Positions 9,424-19,169 of a stretch of 64,000 nucleotides of DNA are shown here, piece by piece. The notes beneath the pieces were generated by a model. That model saw only the letters and a list, made by a program, of their open reading frames with translations, searched no databases and was not told where the DNA came from. Every line of letters starts with the position of its first letter. Positions within the stretch are counted from its first letter, which is position 1. Both the position numbers and the translations under genes were made by a program. Source of the stretch: Dryocosmus kuriphilus (taxonomy: Eukaryota; Arthropoda; Insecta; Hymenoptera; Cynipidae); contig CM076194.1 of assembly GCA_038277395.1 (NCBI GenBank), positions 115,995,077-116,059,076 on the forward strand. The letters are read 5' to 3'.

Positions 9424-9603
9424 TTAAATTTACCATCTCTTCGAAATTATTTTCATTAATTATTATTAATTATTTTAATTATAATCATTATTTTTTATAA
9501 TTCTTTTCACCATTAACTATATAAATAAATTTCAAAATCAACTTTCAAAGTTTTCCGATTAAAAATAAGAAATGAAGATCTTTTTCCCCTTCGTTTTTGT
9601 GTC

Positions 9604-9777
9604 CTTATTTGAATTAGTTATTTTTCACTAATTGAGTGCTAGTGTAAATGTCACTATAATAATAGTGAATTTGACTAATTCAATTAGTGAAAGAAACTAA
9701 TTCTACTATTTCAATAGTGATGATATTTTTCACTAATTTTAAAAGTGAAATTTTCACTATTTCAGATTTACAGAGTA
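9604..9777 (-). repeat. Iteron-bearing transposon terminus (left arm)
   Basis: On the minus strand it begins ACTCTGTAAATCTGAAATAG, related to the 18601/28407 termini. Many short units follow, of the form CACTAATT, AATTAGTG, AATAGTGA, in both orientations. Only one end is visible. It is probably a fragment of a related element or MITE that was carried into the palindrome. Confidence 0.65.
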
Positions 9778-10667
9778 AATCACGGCAATCGTTTACAATC
9801 GAAATTTTCGACTGTGGAAATCGACGATTGCGAGATTGGTGATATTTGAAATCATGAAAATTGAATTATAAATTATGAATTATAAATAGTGTATTATAAA
9901 TTATGTAAATACTTATTTATAGCCAGGAATATTTTTTTCGTTCTACATGTAGTAGCAATGAAAAATGATTCATTGAAGATTATAATTTCTTGGAAATATT
10001 ATCCGAAAAGAAATTAGCCTACAAGTATTTTCAAAATTATGCGCGCTATGAAAAACAAAAGACTGCAGCCTCTCTTGCGCCTGCAGTCTTTTGTTTTTCA
10101 TAGCGCGCATAATTTTGAAAATACTTGTAGGCTAATTTCTTTTTGGATAATATTTCCAAGAAATTATAATCTTCAATGAATCATTTTTCATTGCTACTAC
10201 ATGTAGAACGAAAAAAATATTCCTGGCTATAAATAAGTATTTACATAATTTATAATACATAATTTATAATTCATAATTTATAATTCAATTTTTTTCAATT
10301 TGCTCAATAGGAAAATTAGAATTAAATACGAGAGCAGCGAATATTGCCTCAATCGTATTTAATCGCACTTTTACGAATAGAAAAATAACGATTATAAAGA
10401 CGATTGCTGCGGTCAATTTAATTGCTGCAGGACTATAATTATAAGAATAAAAGATAATTACAGTATTCAAAGGGAAATTTTTATAGGGTAAATTTCGAAA
10501 TAATGAAACGAAAAAAATATTCCTGGCTATAAATAAGTATTTACATAATTTATAATACACTATTTATAATTCATAATTTATAATTCAATTTTCATGATTT
10601 CAAATATCACCAATCTCGCAATCGTCGATTTCCACAGTCGAAAATTTCGATTGTAAACGATTGCCGT
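9778..10667. other. Palindrome core without recognisable genes
   Basis: AT-rich sequence between the two iteron termini, holding the palindrome centre. The central stem (10041-10068 with 10081-10108) includes the AAAAGACTGCAG motif and GCGCGC. The segment unique to the right arm (about 10290-10505) has no recognisable product. A 91-codon frame there (10285-10560, minus) shows no known motif. Confidence 0.6.
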
Positions 10668-10845
10668 GATTTACTCTGTAAATCCGAAATAGTGAAGATT
10701 TCACTTTTAAAATTAGTGAAAAATATCATCACTATTGAAATAGTAGAATTAGTTTCTTTCACTAATTGAATTAGTCAAATTCACTATTATTATAGTGACA
10801 TTTACACTAGCACTCAATTAGTGAAAAATAACTAATTCAAATAAG
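10668..10845 (+). repeat. Iteron-bearing transposon terminus (right arm)
   Basis: Begins ACTCTGTAAATCCGAAATAG and is the mirror image of 9604-9777, with the same AATTAGTG/CACTAATT units. It belongs to the same terminus family as 18601, 28407 and 30525. Confidence 0.65.
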
Positions 10846-11025
10846 GACACAAAAACGAAGGGGAAAAAGACCTTCATTTCTTATTTTTAATCGGAAAACT
10901 TTGAAAGTTGATTTTGAAATTTATTTATATAGTTAATGGTGAAAAGAATTATAAAAAATAATGATTATAATTGAAATAATTAATAATAATTAATGAAAAT
11001 AATTTCGAAGAGATGGTAAATTTAA

Positions 11026-11375
11026 ATGAAACATTGCTTTTATTATAATTTAGCAACATTAAATCGCACACCATTTAATTTAGCAGAAGGAGAATCTGAA
11101 TTAGTTTCAGGATTTAATACAGAATATATAAGAGGAGGATTTGCTTTAATTTTTATATCTGAAAATGGAATAATTATATTAATAAGATATTTATTTATTA
11201 TATTCTATTTATGAAATTTAATATAAAATTTTTATTTTATATTAAAATTTTAATAATAATAAATATAATTATTATTTTTCGAGGATCTTATCCTCGATAT
11301 CGACATGATAAATTAATAATTTTAATTTGAAAGAGATTCCTTTCAATTATTTGAAATTTAGAATAATTTATATTT
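11026..11375 (+). pseudogene. ND1: NUMT: mitochondrial ND1 fragment (inner copy, right arm)
   Basis: Codons 11026-11214 read through LNRTPFNLAEGESELVSGFN and GGFALIFISENG, the conserved ND1 segment. From 11277 another frame gives FRGSYPRYRHDKLM and WKSFLSII, where TGA at 11328-11330 must be Trp and AGA at 11334-11336 Ser. Both assignments are specific to the invertebrate mitochondrial code. Between the blocks are stops and AT-rich filler, so this is a decayed nuclear copy. Confidence 0.9.
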
Positions 11376-11406
11376 ATATAATTAAATGAATTTTTAATAT
11401 TATTTA

Positions 11407-11408
<2 letters not shown>

Positions 11409-11462
<54 letters not shown>
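11409..11462. repeat. TA microsatellite (right arm)
   Basis: About 26 TA units with a TGTA start and end. It is the mirror of 9003-9043. Confidence 0.95.
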
Positions 11463-11465
<3 letters not shown>

Positions 11466-11837
11466 AAAGCTAATGAATTTGAAATAGGTTTATGTTTTGA
11501 AAATATAAAATAGATATTTAAATTTTCTATTAATTTTTTTTAATTATCTAAAAAAAAATAAGAGTGCACAGACGTATATCACGATCTTGTGAATCATCTC
11601 TCAAATTTTAACCCCGAAATTCTTAGTATTTTAGACGTTAACTTTGAGAAAGTAAAAATCGATAAAAAAAATTTTTTCCCGAAGTATAACATGTCCTTAA
11701 AGATGAAAAAAATTATAAAAAATAATTTTTAAAAACTGAGAAAAAAAAACTTTTGCCCGAGGCTAGAATCAAACCCGCGACGCTTGTATGGGAAACATTT
11801 CTCTTCGTGCTCTGAAAGTCTAAAAAGACTGCTTTTA

Positions 11838-12115
11838 ATATAATTTAGCAGAATTAAATTGCTCACCATTTGATTTAGCAGAAGGAGAATCTGAATTAAT
11901 TTCAGGATTTACTACAGAATTATAATATAAAATAATGTAAAATTTTAATATAAAATTTTTATTTTATATTACAATTTTAATAATAAGAAATATAATTATT
12001 ATTTTTCGACGATCTTATCCTCCATATCGATATGATAAATTAATAATTTTAATTTGAAAGAGATTCCTTCCAATTATTTTAAATTAAGAATAATTTATAT
12101 TTATATAATTAAATG
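11838..12115 (+). pseudogene. ND1: NUMT: mitochondrial ND1 fragment (outer copy, right arm)
   Basis: Encodes a diverged SPFDLAEGESELISGF followed, in another frame, by PPYRYDKLMILIWKSFLP read in the invertebrate mitochondrial code. It mirrors 8380-8635. Confidence 0.8.
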
Positions 12116-12876
12116 AATTTTTAATATTATTTATTAATGTATATATAAAGTCAAATTTAACATTTATTATATGAACGTATGACCAAAATAACTAATCATT
12201 TATATTAATGAAATTATATACATGTAATATAATTGACTGTTTAAAAAAAAAAAAAAAAAAGTTTACTTTTCAGCTAAAAATAGTTGAATATGCAACCAAG
12301 AAAGATTGGGAAAACCACGCAAATGGTTAAAAATTTAAAGAACTCTCTTCTAATTTAAAAAAGAAATTGAAAACGATACTTCTTCTCCTCAAGCTCAATG
12401 AAAATGTTAAAAATACAAAATTTTCCACCCATTAAACACAACAAAAAGTGTAAAAAATAGAAAAAACTCGCTTTGAGTTCAGAAAAAAATTAAAAATCAA
12501 AATTAAAAATCGATAAAAAAATTTTTTCGCCGAAAAACATGCCCTTAAAGATGAAAAAAAATTATAAGCAATAATTTTAATAAACTGAGAAAAAAAAACA
12601 TTTTTCCCGAGGCGAGAATCAAACCCGCGACGCTGGGATGGGAAACATTTCTCTTCGCGCTCTGAAAGTCTAAAACTCTAAAAAGACTCGGAAACGCGAC
12701 AATGGAAATACCAAAGCGTGCCGGCCGACGGGGAAGTCGGACGCACCGCTCTAATAGATGAGAGCGACGAGGAACGAAGGAATTCAGCGCGCGCCACCGT
12801 TCCTTCCCGCTCATCTCACACGGACACGGCGTGCATTAGTGTGGGGAGGTACCCCGGTTTCCAATCTGAGCACACT

Positions 12877-13044
12877 GACTCGGACCGGAGAACGACTCAT
12901 GACTGCCCGAACGACGCGAGCCGCCGCCAGCCACACGCACGCGATCCCTCGTGGATTCCCGGGCGGGTTCGGCGCAGGGTTCCGTCGCTCGGGCAGCCAT
13001 GTAACATTTCTGTTACAATTACTTGTCCATTCAAAATTCCACAG
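12877..13044 (+). other. GC-rich junction between palindrome and downstream exons
   Basis: Unlike the arms, this stretch has no mirror copy on the left. It is GC-rich up to about 13000 and ends in a TGTAAC...GTTACA pair at 13001-13018, which resembles an LTR end. A good splice acceptor (ATTCCACAG) follows at 13036-13044. It may be the remainder of the gypsy LTR or an intron of the gene at 13045. Confidence 0.35.
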
Positions 13045-13964
13045 GCGTAGGAATTATTAAGGCAAATTCAAATAATAATTATTGTCCTCATACTTCATCC
13101 TTACCTGTTCAGCAACAGGTAAATCTTACTCCCAAATGTAGGCCTCAGACTTCTGATTTGAATAAAATGAACAATCACAAGTCACAGCGATCACAAATTA
13201 TCGTTCAAGATTGCTCTTTTCCTTCGTCTAGTAGAGGACCAATTTTTGATAATAGCAAGAATAATTCATTAAGGCACACAAATTCACAAATTGCACAAGG
13301 ACTTCCTTCGCCTGCTGCTAGCAGAGAACGAACTGCTGAAAATTCCTACACTCCATCAGCTTCCGATAGAGCGCCGAATGATAAACCTAATGAATTTATA
13401 AACAACGACAGACATGATCATTTCTCTTCTGTTGGGAGCGATTATTCATCTAGTGACGATGAACTATGGCCCGATAAGGAAAAGTTTGAAAGTGCGGTTC
13501 GAGCTACTGCAGCGACGCTTCCTGGAAAAGGTGCGTTTTTAAAGATTATTTCGTTTCTTTCGGTATTTTTGATGAATTAATATCAACATTTACTTTCTCA
13601 AAGTTTATTTTTATTAGTTGTCATATTTTTAAATTCTGATTACAATTTAATTTCTCCCTTTTTTTGACACAGTTACAAAAAGAGACATTGCCTACCGAGA
13701 GCTTCTGCTAGCCGCAATGAAGCAGTCGTATGAGACGACACATAAAGGGGAGACAAAATCTACAAAAACTTTCTTGGTAAGACGTAATATCATAAACTTT
13801 GAACACTTTCTATTAATAAGTCATTAAATGTGACATAGTCTAATCTAATAGGCTGCCTTTGTAATTTTTGCTTCTTTTTGATAACAATTATACTTTGTTT
13901 TCTACAATTTCAGGTCTCCGATCATTATCTGCAGGCTGCACCAAATATGGTACAAGAACAATAA
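13045..13964 (+). CDS. Unrecognised gene, last three exons
   Basis: Reading join(13045..13530, 13673..13776, 13914..13964) gives one open frame ending in TAA. Junction 1 is AAAAG|GTGCG to TTTGACACAG with phase 1; junction 2 is TTCTTG|GTAAGA to CAATTTCAG with phase 0. The first exon is Ser/Asn/Gln-rich and disordered, ending in an acidic SSSDDELWPDKEKFESAV. The second holds a probable helix KRDIAYRELLLAAMKQSYE. I do not recognise the family and see no catalytic or zinc motif. An ATG at 13023-13025 is in frame, but an acceptor lies 20 bases later. So I think these are 3' exons of a longer gene whose 5' part is missing or displaced by the palindrome. The Tigger element begins 41 bases after the stop, in the presumed 3' UTR and in the same orientation. 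Confidence 0.6.
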
Positions 13965-14004
13965 CTTTTTTGCTCATGTGTTTTCACCGTTCATGGAATC
14001 AGTA

Positions 14005-14029
14005 AGGTAAAGTGGCCATTACTGGGACA
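14005..14029 (+). repeat. Left terminal inverted repeat of the Tigger element
   Basis: 25 bases, perfect inverse of 18455-18479, preceded by the TA target site. The core CCATTACTGGGAC recurs inside the element at about 14418 (diverged) and 14519. Confidence 0.95.
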
Positions 14030-14692
14030 GTGTAAAAAGTGTGTCCTATACTGGACGATAATAAATAATGTTTGCTATCTATTACATCTTAAAATACAAC
14101 ATAAAAGTAAAAATTGTTTAATATTTTCGAAGTTCTTACTTATTTAATTACACTATTTCTTTTTATTTTGATAAGTTAAATGTTTTATAAAAAAATAATA
14201 AAAAGTGGTCCTTAATGAATGCGTATGAATTTCGTAAAAACACGCCATTTTTCTTGTGTTTCAAAAGTATGAGCCTAACTTTTCTGTCCTTGATTTAATG
14301 AAATTTTGCACATACATAGGCGAAATATTATTTCTACACATTTTGCTTACGTTCATAAATGAAATGAGTGCTTATTTTGATTATTTCATTGAATATTTTT
14401 TTTTTTAATCTTGTGTTCCATTATTGGACAAGTTTTTGAATGAGTTGCCTAAACTGAAACGGGATGGCGCTGGGCGTCTCAGTTTCAGACTCGTCAGTGT
14501 GAGTTGCATATCCGCGTTTCCATTACTGGGACGTGTATTTCAATAGTGTTTTAAACAGTATTTTACAGTAAATTATACGTTGAAATCATTTAAACATTAT
14601 TGTTTAACTTGACGTGTGTAGTCAAGTACTTGTAGTCGACAGGAAAATTACTTCAAGTGCAGTATTATGTGTGGATCAATCTAACCTCAATC

Positions 14693-14721
14693 TAACCTCT
14701 AATTCTATATACAGCAGTCTA
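14693..14721 (+). promoter_or_regulatory. Probable 5' non-coding exon end of the Tigger gene
   Basis: Plus-strand sequence ends in AGCAGTCTAG|GTAAGT (donor at 14722). The matching acceptor (TTTTACAG at 14804-14811) comes just before the coding ATG. The exon's 5' edge is not defined. Confidence 0.5.
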
Positions 14722-14831
14722 GGTAAGTTATTGTATTACACTTATTCAATTTAATAAACAATCAATAAATATTCATATTAATATGTATTATACTTCAATT
14801 AATTTTACAGATATCCAAACTTGTGCAGAAA

Positions 14832-17800
14832 ATGGCCAAAACTAGGAAAAAGGGATATGAAAATACATCAAAGAAGAAAAATAAAACCAATAAAATGAAA
14901 AAGAAAAGAATAGAGAGGAATTATAGTGTGCAGTCGATCAAAGAAGCTTTGGACGCAGTTGACAAGGGGAAGTCTTACCGTGAAGCAGCAGATAGCTTCG
15001 GAGTTCCCAAGAGCACGCTGTACAGGTTCAAGAAGAGTGATAAACCAGTACTAAACTCCAAAACAGGTGCTCCGACAGTACTCACTGCTACTGAAGAGGA
15101 AAACTTTGTCGCGTGGATTCTCTATCGTGCTGAACGGGGTTTTCCTGTTAATAAAAAACTGTTGTTGGATACAGTTAAAGATTATGTGATGAGTACAGGA
15201 AGGGATAATCCTTTCAATAATTCTCGACCAGGATACAAATGGTATCGACTGTTCATGAAGCGGCATAAGAACTTGAGTATCCGTTCTGCTCAAAACCTTA
15301 CTACAACTCGGGCATCTGTATCAGAGAGTGACTTACGACAGTGGTTTGGTAAATTGAGGATATACCTAGAGGAAAAAGGTCTGTTGAACTTAGATCCAAA
15401 AAGGATATTCAATTTGAATGAATCATCCTTTCTGTTAGTGCCTCCAAAGAATGATGCTGTAATTGCCGAGAAAGGAGCGAGGGCTATCTACAAGGTTGTA
15501 AGTGGGAACGAGAAAGGCAATCTTACTGTTCTGTTTACAGCGGCTGCATCTGGACAACTACTTCCTCCGATGATCTTATTTGATCTTAAAACTACTCCGA
15601 GAAAAGAAGTCTTGGAAAAAATACCCAGTGATTGGGCAGTAGGCAACACAGAAAAAGGTTGGATGACGTCTGACAGTTTTTATAAATATATAGTGAATGT
15701 TTTCTATAACTGGCTGGTTGAAAATAAGATTGAGTTTCCTGTTATCTTATACGCAGATAACCATTCCTCACATTTAACGATGAAGTTAGCAAAATTTTGT
15801 CAAGAAAAACAAATAGAGTTGATCGGACTGTATCCAAATTCTACCCACATTATACAGCCTCTGGATGTAGGATTGCTTCATGTTTTAAAAGACAAGTATA
15901 AAGAAGCTAATGACGCCTGGAGGATAAAGAATAACGTTGTAGATGTTAAAAAATACATGTTCGCTGAAATTCTGAAGACAGCTTTGGACTCATACAATTT
16001 TTCAAACTGCATTGTAAGTGGGTTCCGAGGATGTGGACTATTTCCGTTCAACCCTGATGCAGTACAGTATAATGTACTTAACAAAAAGAAAAAAAATAAA
16101 CAAAATTTGACTGCTGAGGATGCAATGAGAATAATTACTGCAGATAGCTCATCCAGTAACAGTGACATGTTCCTCCAGACTTTCGAAAGGGAATGTCTTT
16201 CTTCGAGTATATTAGATGATTTTAGAAGAAATGAATTGAATGAATTCTGGACTGGAGACGTTAAGTTAGAAGGTCTTTTTGAAACTTGGAGAAAATTGCG
16301 AGGCACTTCTGGTAAATAAATGTGACTTTTGTATTTTCTTAATGCAACTACTTAATGTCTACTGTTTTTATTCAATCATGAGTCTACTTATTTTAATAAT
16401 TGTAAATTATAAGGTCCGATCAATTTTCCATATGATTTTTTAAAGCTTAATCTTTTAATTATTTATCTTAATTTTTTGTAATAAAGTGATAAGAACTATA
16501 AATTTTATTCTTCATCTTAGATAATATTATAAGAATAGAAAATCAGAATCCAACGAACAATGTTAGCAGTATTGGATTTGTTGATGTCACAGATGATACC
16601 GCAATGGCATTTGGAAATGTAGATGTAACCAATTTAGAAATAGTGTTTCAACAAGACTTGATAGAAAACAACAGTTCAGATAACTTGAGTCAGCCTACAA
16701 ATTCTTTCAATTCATTCGAAAATCAAGAAGATATAACTTTAAATGAGACATGTAGTACACATGAGAATACTGGTTCTGTCGCTCCTAATCAGTTACAAGG
16801 TTAGTTCAAATTATTATTTAAATTTTGATTATGTTCGTAATAATAATTCATGTATTTTTTTAGACGTAAGCACTTATATCGTCGAAGAGACTATTATAGA
16901 AACAAAGGCACTTATGACAGACAATCCTATATATATCTGTGGGATTCCTACTCCTGATATTGTCTCTTCTGAAATGCTACAAGGTTGGTTATCATTAATA
17001 TTTAAATCTCAAATATATTCAAAATTATAATTAATATTTTTACTATTCCAGATATGTGAGCACTTGCGTTGAAAAAAACCGTTTTTCAACAAGCTACTAA
17101 TGGTCAGGACCATTTATTGAATGATAGTTTCTCAAGTCTACATAGTGGTAAAGAAGTAGATACACTCATAGACGTATCTACCAATGAGTCATTGGATTCA
17201 ACAAGTCAATCTATCGGCATTCTAAGGGACAATCCTGATAATAGGCTATCAAGTCTCCACAGTGATACTGAAAAAGACGCAGTCTCAGATTTGTGTACAA
17301 GTTGCCCATCAATTTCTACGATTCATCATCAACACGAAGAAGCTAAGGTTGTTAGAAGAAGTGAGTATACTTATTTTACTAATGTATATATGACTAACAT
17401 AGCATACCATATTTTTAATAATATTTTTCATGTATGCTCATATTCTAGCTAACGAGGATTTGAATATCTCACAGGAAATTCTCAAATATGCAAAGATCCC
17501 AGAATTTAAATCAAAAAAGAGAAAAGTTGAAACGAGTGAAGTCACGGTCAACACTGTAGGAAAAGTTCTGGAAACTCTTCAGAAAAAAGAGAATGAAAAA
17601 ATATTACGACAAACCCAAATTCAATTGAATAAAAAAAATAAAGAAGAGAAGAGGGTTTTGAAAGACAAAGAAAAGACTGTTGCTAAATCTTTTCGAGAGA
17701 AAAAGAAGCAGTTAAGTAACAAAAAAAAAAATTGAATTCACAAATTAAAGCTCTTAAAATTACCATAAAAAATGAAGGGAGTAAAGAAAACCGAGTTGTA

Positions 17801-17917
17801 TTAGAAGAGCAGATGAACACTTTAATGAATAATATTGCAAAAATTGAAGGAGAACTTGTGAATGCTGAAGTGCAGTCTCTGCAATCAAAAATAAAAATAA
17901 AACAAGAAAGGATTTAA
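14832..17917 (+). CDS. Tigger/pogo-like transposase, spliced, with decayed 3' part
   Basis: The coding start is the ATG at 14832, just after an acceptor. Exon 1 (14832-16311) encodes a Psq-type helix-turn-helix (YSVQSIKEALDAVDKGKSY...STLYRF), a CENP-B-like second DNA-binding domain, and a DDE_1 catalytic core. Of the triad, Asp 309 (YADNHSSH) and Asp 345 (IQPLD) are present. The first position is Asn 196 in IFNLNESSF, where relatives have Asp. Without splicing the ORF stops at 16319, but the stop overlaps a donor (TTCTG|GTAAAT). Phase-1 exons follow at 16521-16799, 16864-16983, 17052-17360 and 17449-17735. They encode an Asn/Ser/Asp-rich linker and a Lys/Glu coiled-coil tail with KIPEFKSKKRK, typical of this family. 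Exon 17052-17360 has an in-frame TGA at its start but can be skipped in phase. The tail is frameshifted at an 11-A run (about 17721-17731) and its end lies in another frame to 17917. Probably catalytically dead or recently inactivated. Confidence 0.88.
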
Positions 17918-18454
17918 AGATTTTGTTTGTACTTATTATTAGGTATTTAAACTTTCACCAAAAATTTAAAGACTGTTTTAAGTTTAATATTATCTAAGAT
18001 GAAAAATAAACTATTTAATTTAAGGAAAAAATGTTTATGTTTATATGAAAAATGTTGATTTTCATGTTGATATGTATTTTATTAAAAAATTAAGATCAAT
18101 AAATGACGTTCTTATGTTCCACAATATAATCGATTTTTATTCTTTTAATGTATCCATCAAGTTTAAAATGAATTCGCAACTTTATTCTAATTAGCCTCAT
18201 TCAATTTTTCTTGTCCCAGTATTGGGCATGGGGTGTCTCATTTTAGGGTTCACCCCAAAACTGCTGTCCCAGTAATGGTTAAAATGACTATCTATGAAAA
18301 TACAGTATTTTAATACGTATAATGCATTAATCATCCTATATTATTTTGGGAATCTGATCACGAATGTGTTGCCTACCTGCTGTAATTTTTCTTTTATGGA
18401 ATAAAGCAACATACTTTTTTTTAATTATGCTTATGTGACTTAGGTTGTCGTAAA

Positions 18455-18479
18455 TGTCCCAGTAATGGCCACTTTACCT
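18455..18479 (-). repeat. Right terminal inverted repeat of the Tigger element
   Basis: 25 bases, perfect inverse of the left TIR, followed by TA. Further GTCCCAGTA(A/T)TGG copies stand inside at about 18217 and 18267. These are likely transposase binding sites. Confidence 0.95.
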
Positions 18480-18481
18480 TA

Positions 18482-18600
18482 TTACACGAAGAAAAATGGA
18501 TGGTCAGCCACGAGTGGATTCATGCAGGACGGCACCCGGTGGGTGGAGCCTACCCCCCACCACTTCTGAACCACTGGCACTCGAACCAGCTCCAGTGCCA
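18482..18600 (+). other. Spacer between two transposons
   Basis: 119 bases of GC-richer sequence between the Tigger TA duplication and the terminus at 18601. On the minus strand CTGGTTCGAGTGCCAG is a B-box-like hairpin, so this may be a SINE remnant. No gene is seen. Confidence 0.3.
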
Positions 18601-18735
18601 CTCTCTAAATCTGAATTAGTAGAATTTTTACTTTTTCAATTAGTAGTCAATTTTTTGACTCATGAATTAGTCATATAGTCAATTTCTAATAACGATTTAA
18701 TAAGATATTTTTACCATTTCAATTAGTAAAATACT
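18601..18735 (+). repeat. Left terminus with subterminal iterons
   Basis: CTCTCTAAATCTGAATTAGT followed by AATTAGTAGTC, AATTAGTCATA and AATTAGTAAAA, all in one orientation. Probable transposase or accessory-protein binding sites by analogy with En/Spm. Confidence 0.7.
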
Positions 18736-18744
18736 CGTGCGGTG

Positions 18745-18905
18745 CGTGCGCATTCTCCAGTCTGACATCGGGCACTATCGTGTCGCGTCGGTAGGTGTAA
18801 TCGTCTGTCACGTTGAAAAATAGTGTACGTCGTGTGCCAATTTGTGAAGCTCTGGGCTCATCGAAGTTTACGTAGAGTTTACACGTTTAAATCCTCCTCC
18901 AAAAG
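18745..18905 (+). promoter_or_regulatory. Promoter region and 5' non-coding exon of the SAM gene
   Basis: A locally GC-rich stretch ends in a strong donor, CAAAAG|GTAAGAG (GT at 18906-18907). The next acceptor (ATTTTTTAG at 19140-19148) opens the exon with the SAM-gene ATG. The transposase ORF in the following intron has its own acceptor at 20616-20617, so this exon could lead either transcript. The transcription start is not visible; I see no clear TATA box. Confidence 0.5.
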
Positions 18906-19169
18906 GTAAGAGAAGATATATTTTAGCATATAACATATATTATAATTCATAATATATATAGCATATAATAATATATAGTAACATATAATTGATATAGATT
19001 TTGAGTTTAGGTTAACTGTCGAATGTGCATCGGAAAAAAATATTTTTGAAATCTCGAGCGAACTGTAAAAGTGCAGTAAAATATATGTGGAATAATATCT
19101 GGAAACTCTTGATATTCAGATATAACACAGATGCCATTTATTTTTTAGCTGGATTGCTGGAATAGAAAC

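Larger units (their letters stand above)
7589..12876. repeat. Giant palindrome (inverted repeat, 2.5 and 2.8 kb arms)
   Basis: The sequence from 7589 to 10068 is repeated as its reverse complement from 10081 to 12876, around a spacer of 12 bases (10069-10080). Matching landmarks include GTGTGCTCAG at 7590 against CTGAGCACAC at 12866, TA microsatellites at 9003 and 11409, and a 28-base stem at the centre. Identity is high by eye, with scattered substitutions. The right arm has about 311 extra bases: an ~84-bp piece of the arm occurs twice (about 10207-10290 and 10506-10597) around a ~215-bp segment that has no left counterpart. Each arm contains two mitochondrial ND1 fragments, two tRNA-like motifs and an iteron-bearing transposon terminus. 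Confidence 0.93.
14005..18479 (+). mobile_element. Tigger/pogo-type DNA transposon, complete (4,475 bp)
   Basis: The ends are perfect 25-base terminal inverted repeats. The left one (14005-14029) starts AGGTAAAGTGGCCATTACTG; the right one (18455-18479) is its reverse complement. Each is flanked by TA (14003-14004 and 18480-18481), the target duplication of the Tc1/mariner/pogo superfamily. Extra inner copies of the CCATTACTGGGAC core lie near both ends. Between them is a spliced transposase gene on the plus strand. The element interrupts the presumed 3' UTR of the gene at 13045-13964. Confidence 0.93.

Noticed and set aside
10285..10560. 91-codon frame in the palindrome's right arm
   Set aside because: No motif, AT-driven hydrophobic composition, spans the junction of a duplicated segment, and has no left-arm counterpart.
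12718..13060. Arg/Ser-rich frames at the right edge of the palindrome
   Set aside because: They follow the GC-rich LTR-like sequence, are mirrored at 7532-7887 and overlap on both strands; no motif.
18601..18735. Classic CACTA start at the left terminus
   Set aside because: The ends read CTCTCTAAATC, not CACTA. I therefore call the element CACTA-like on transposase layout and iterons, not on the terminal bases.
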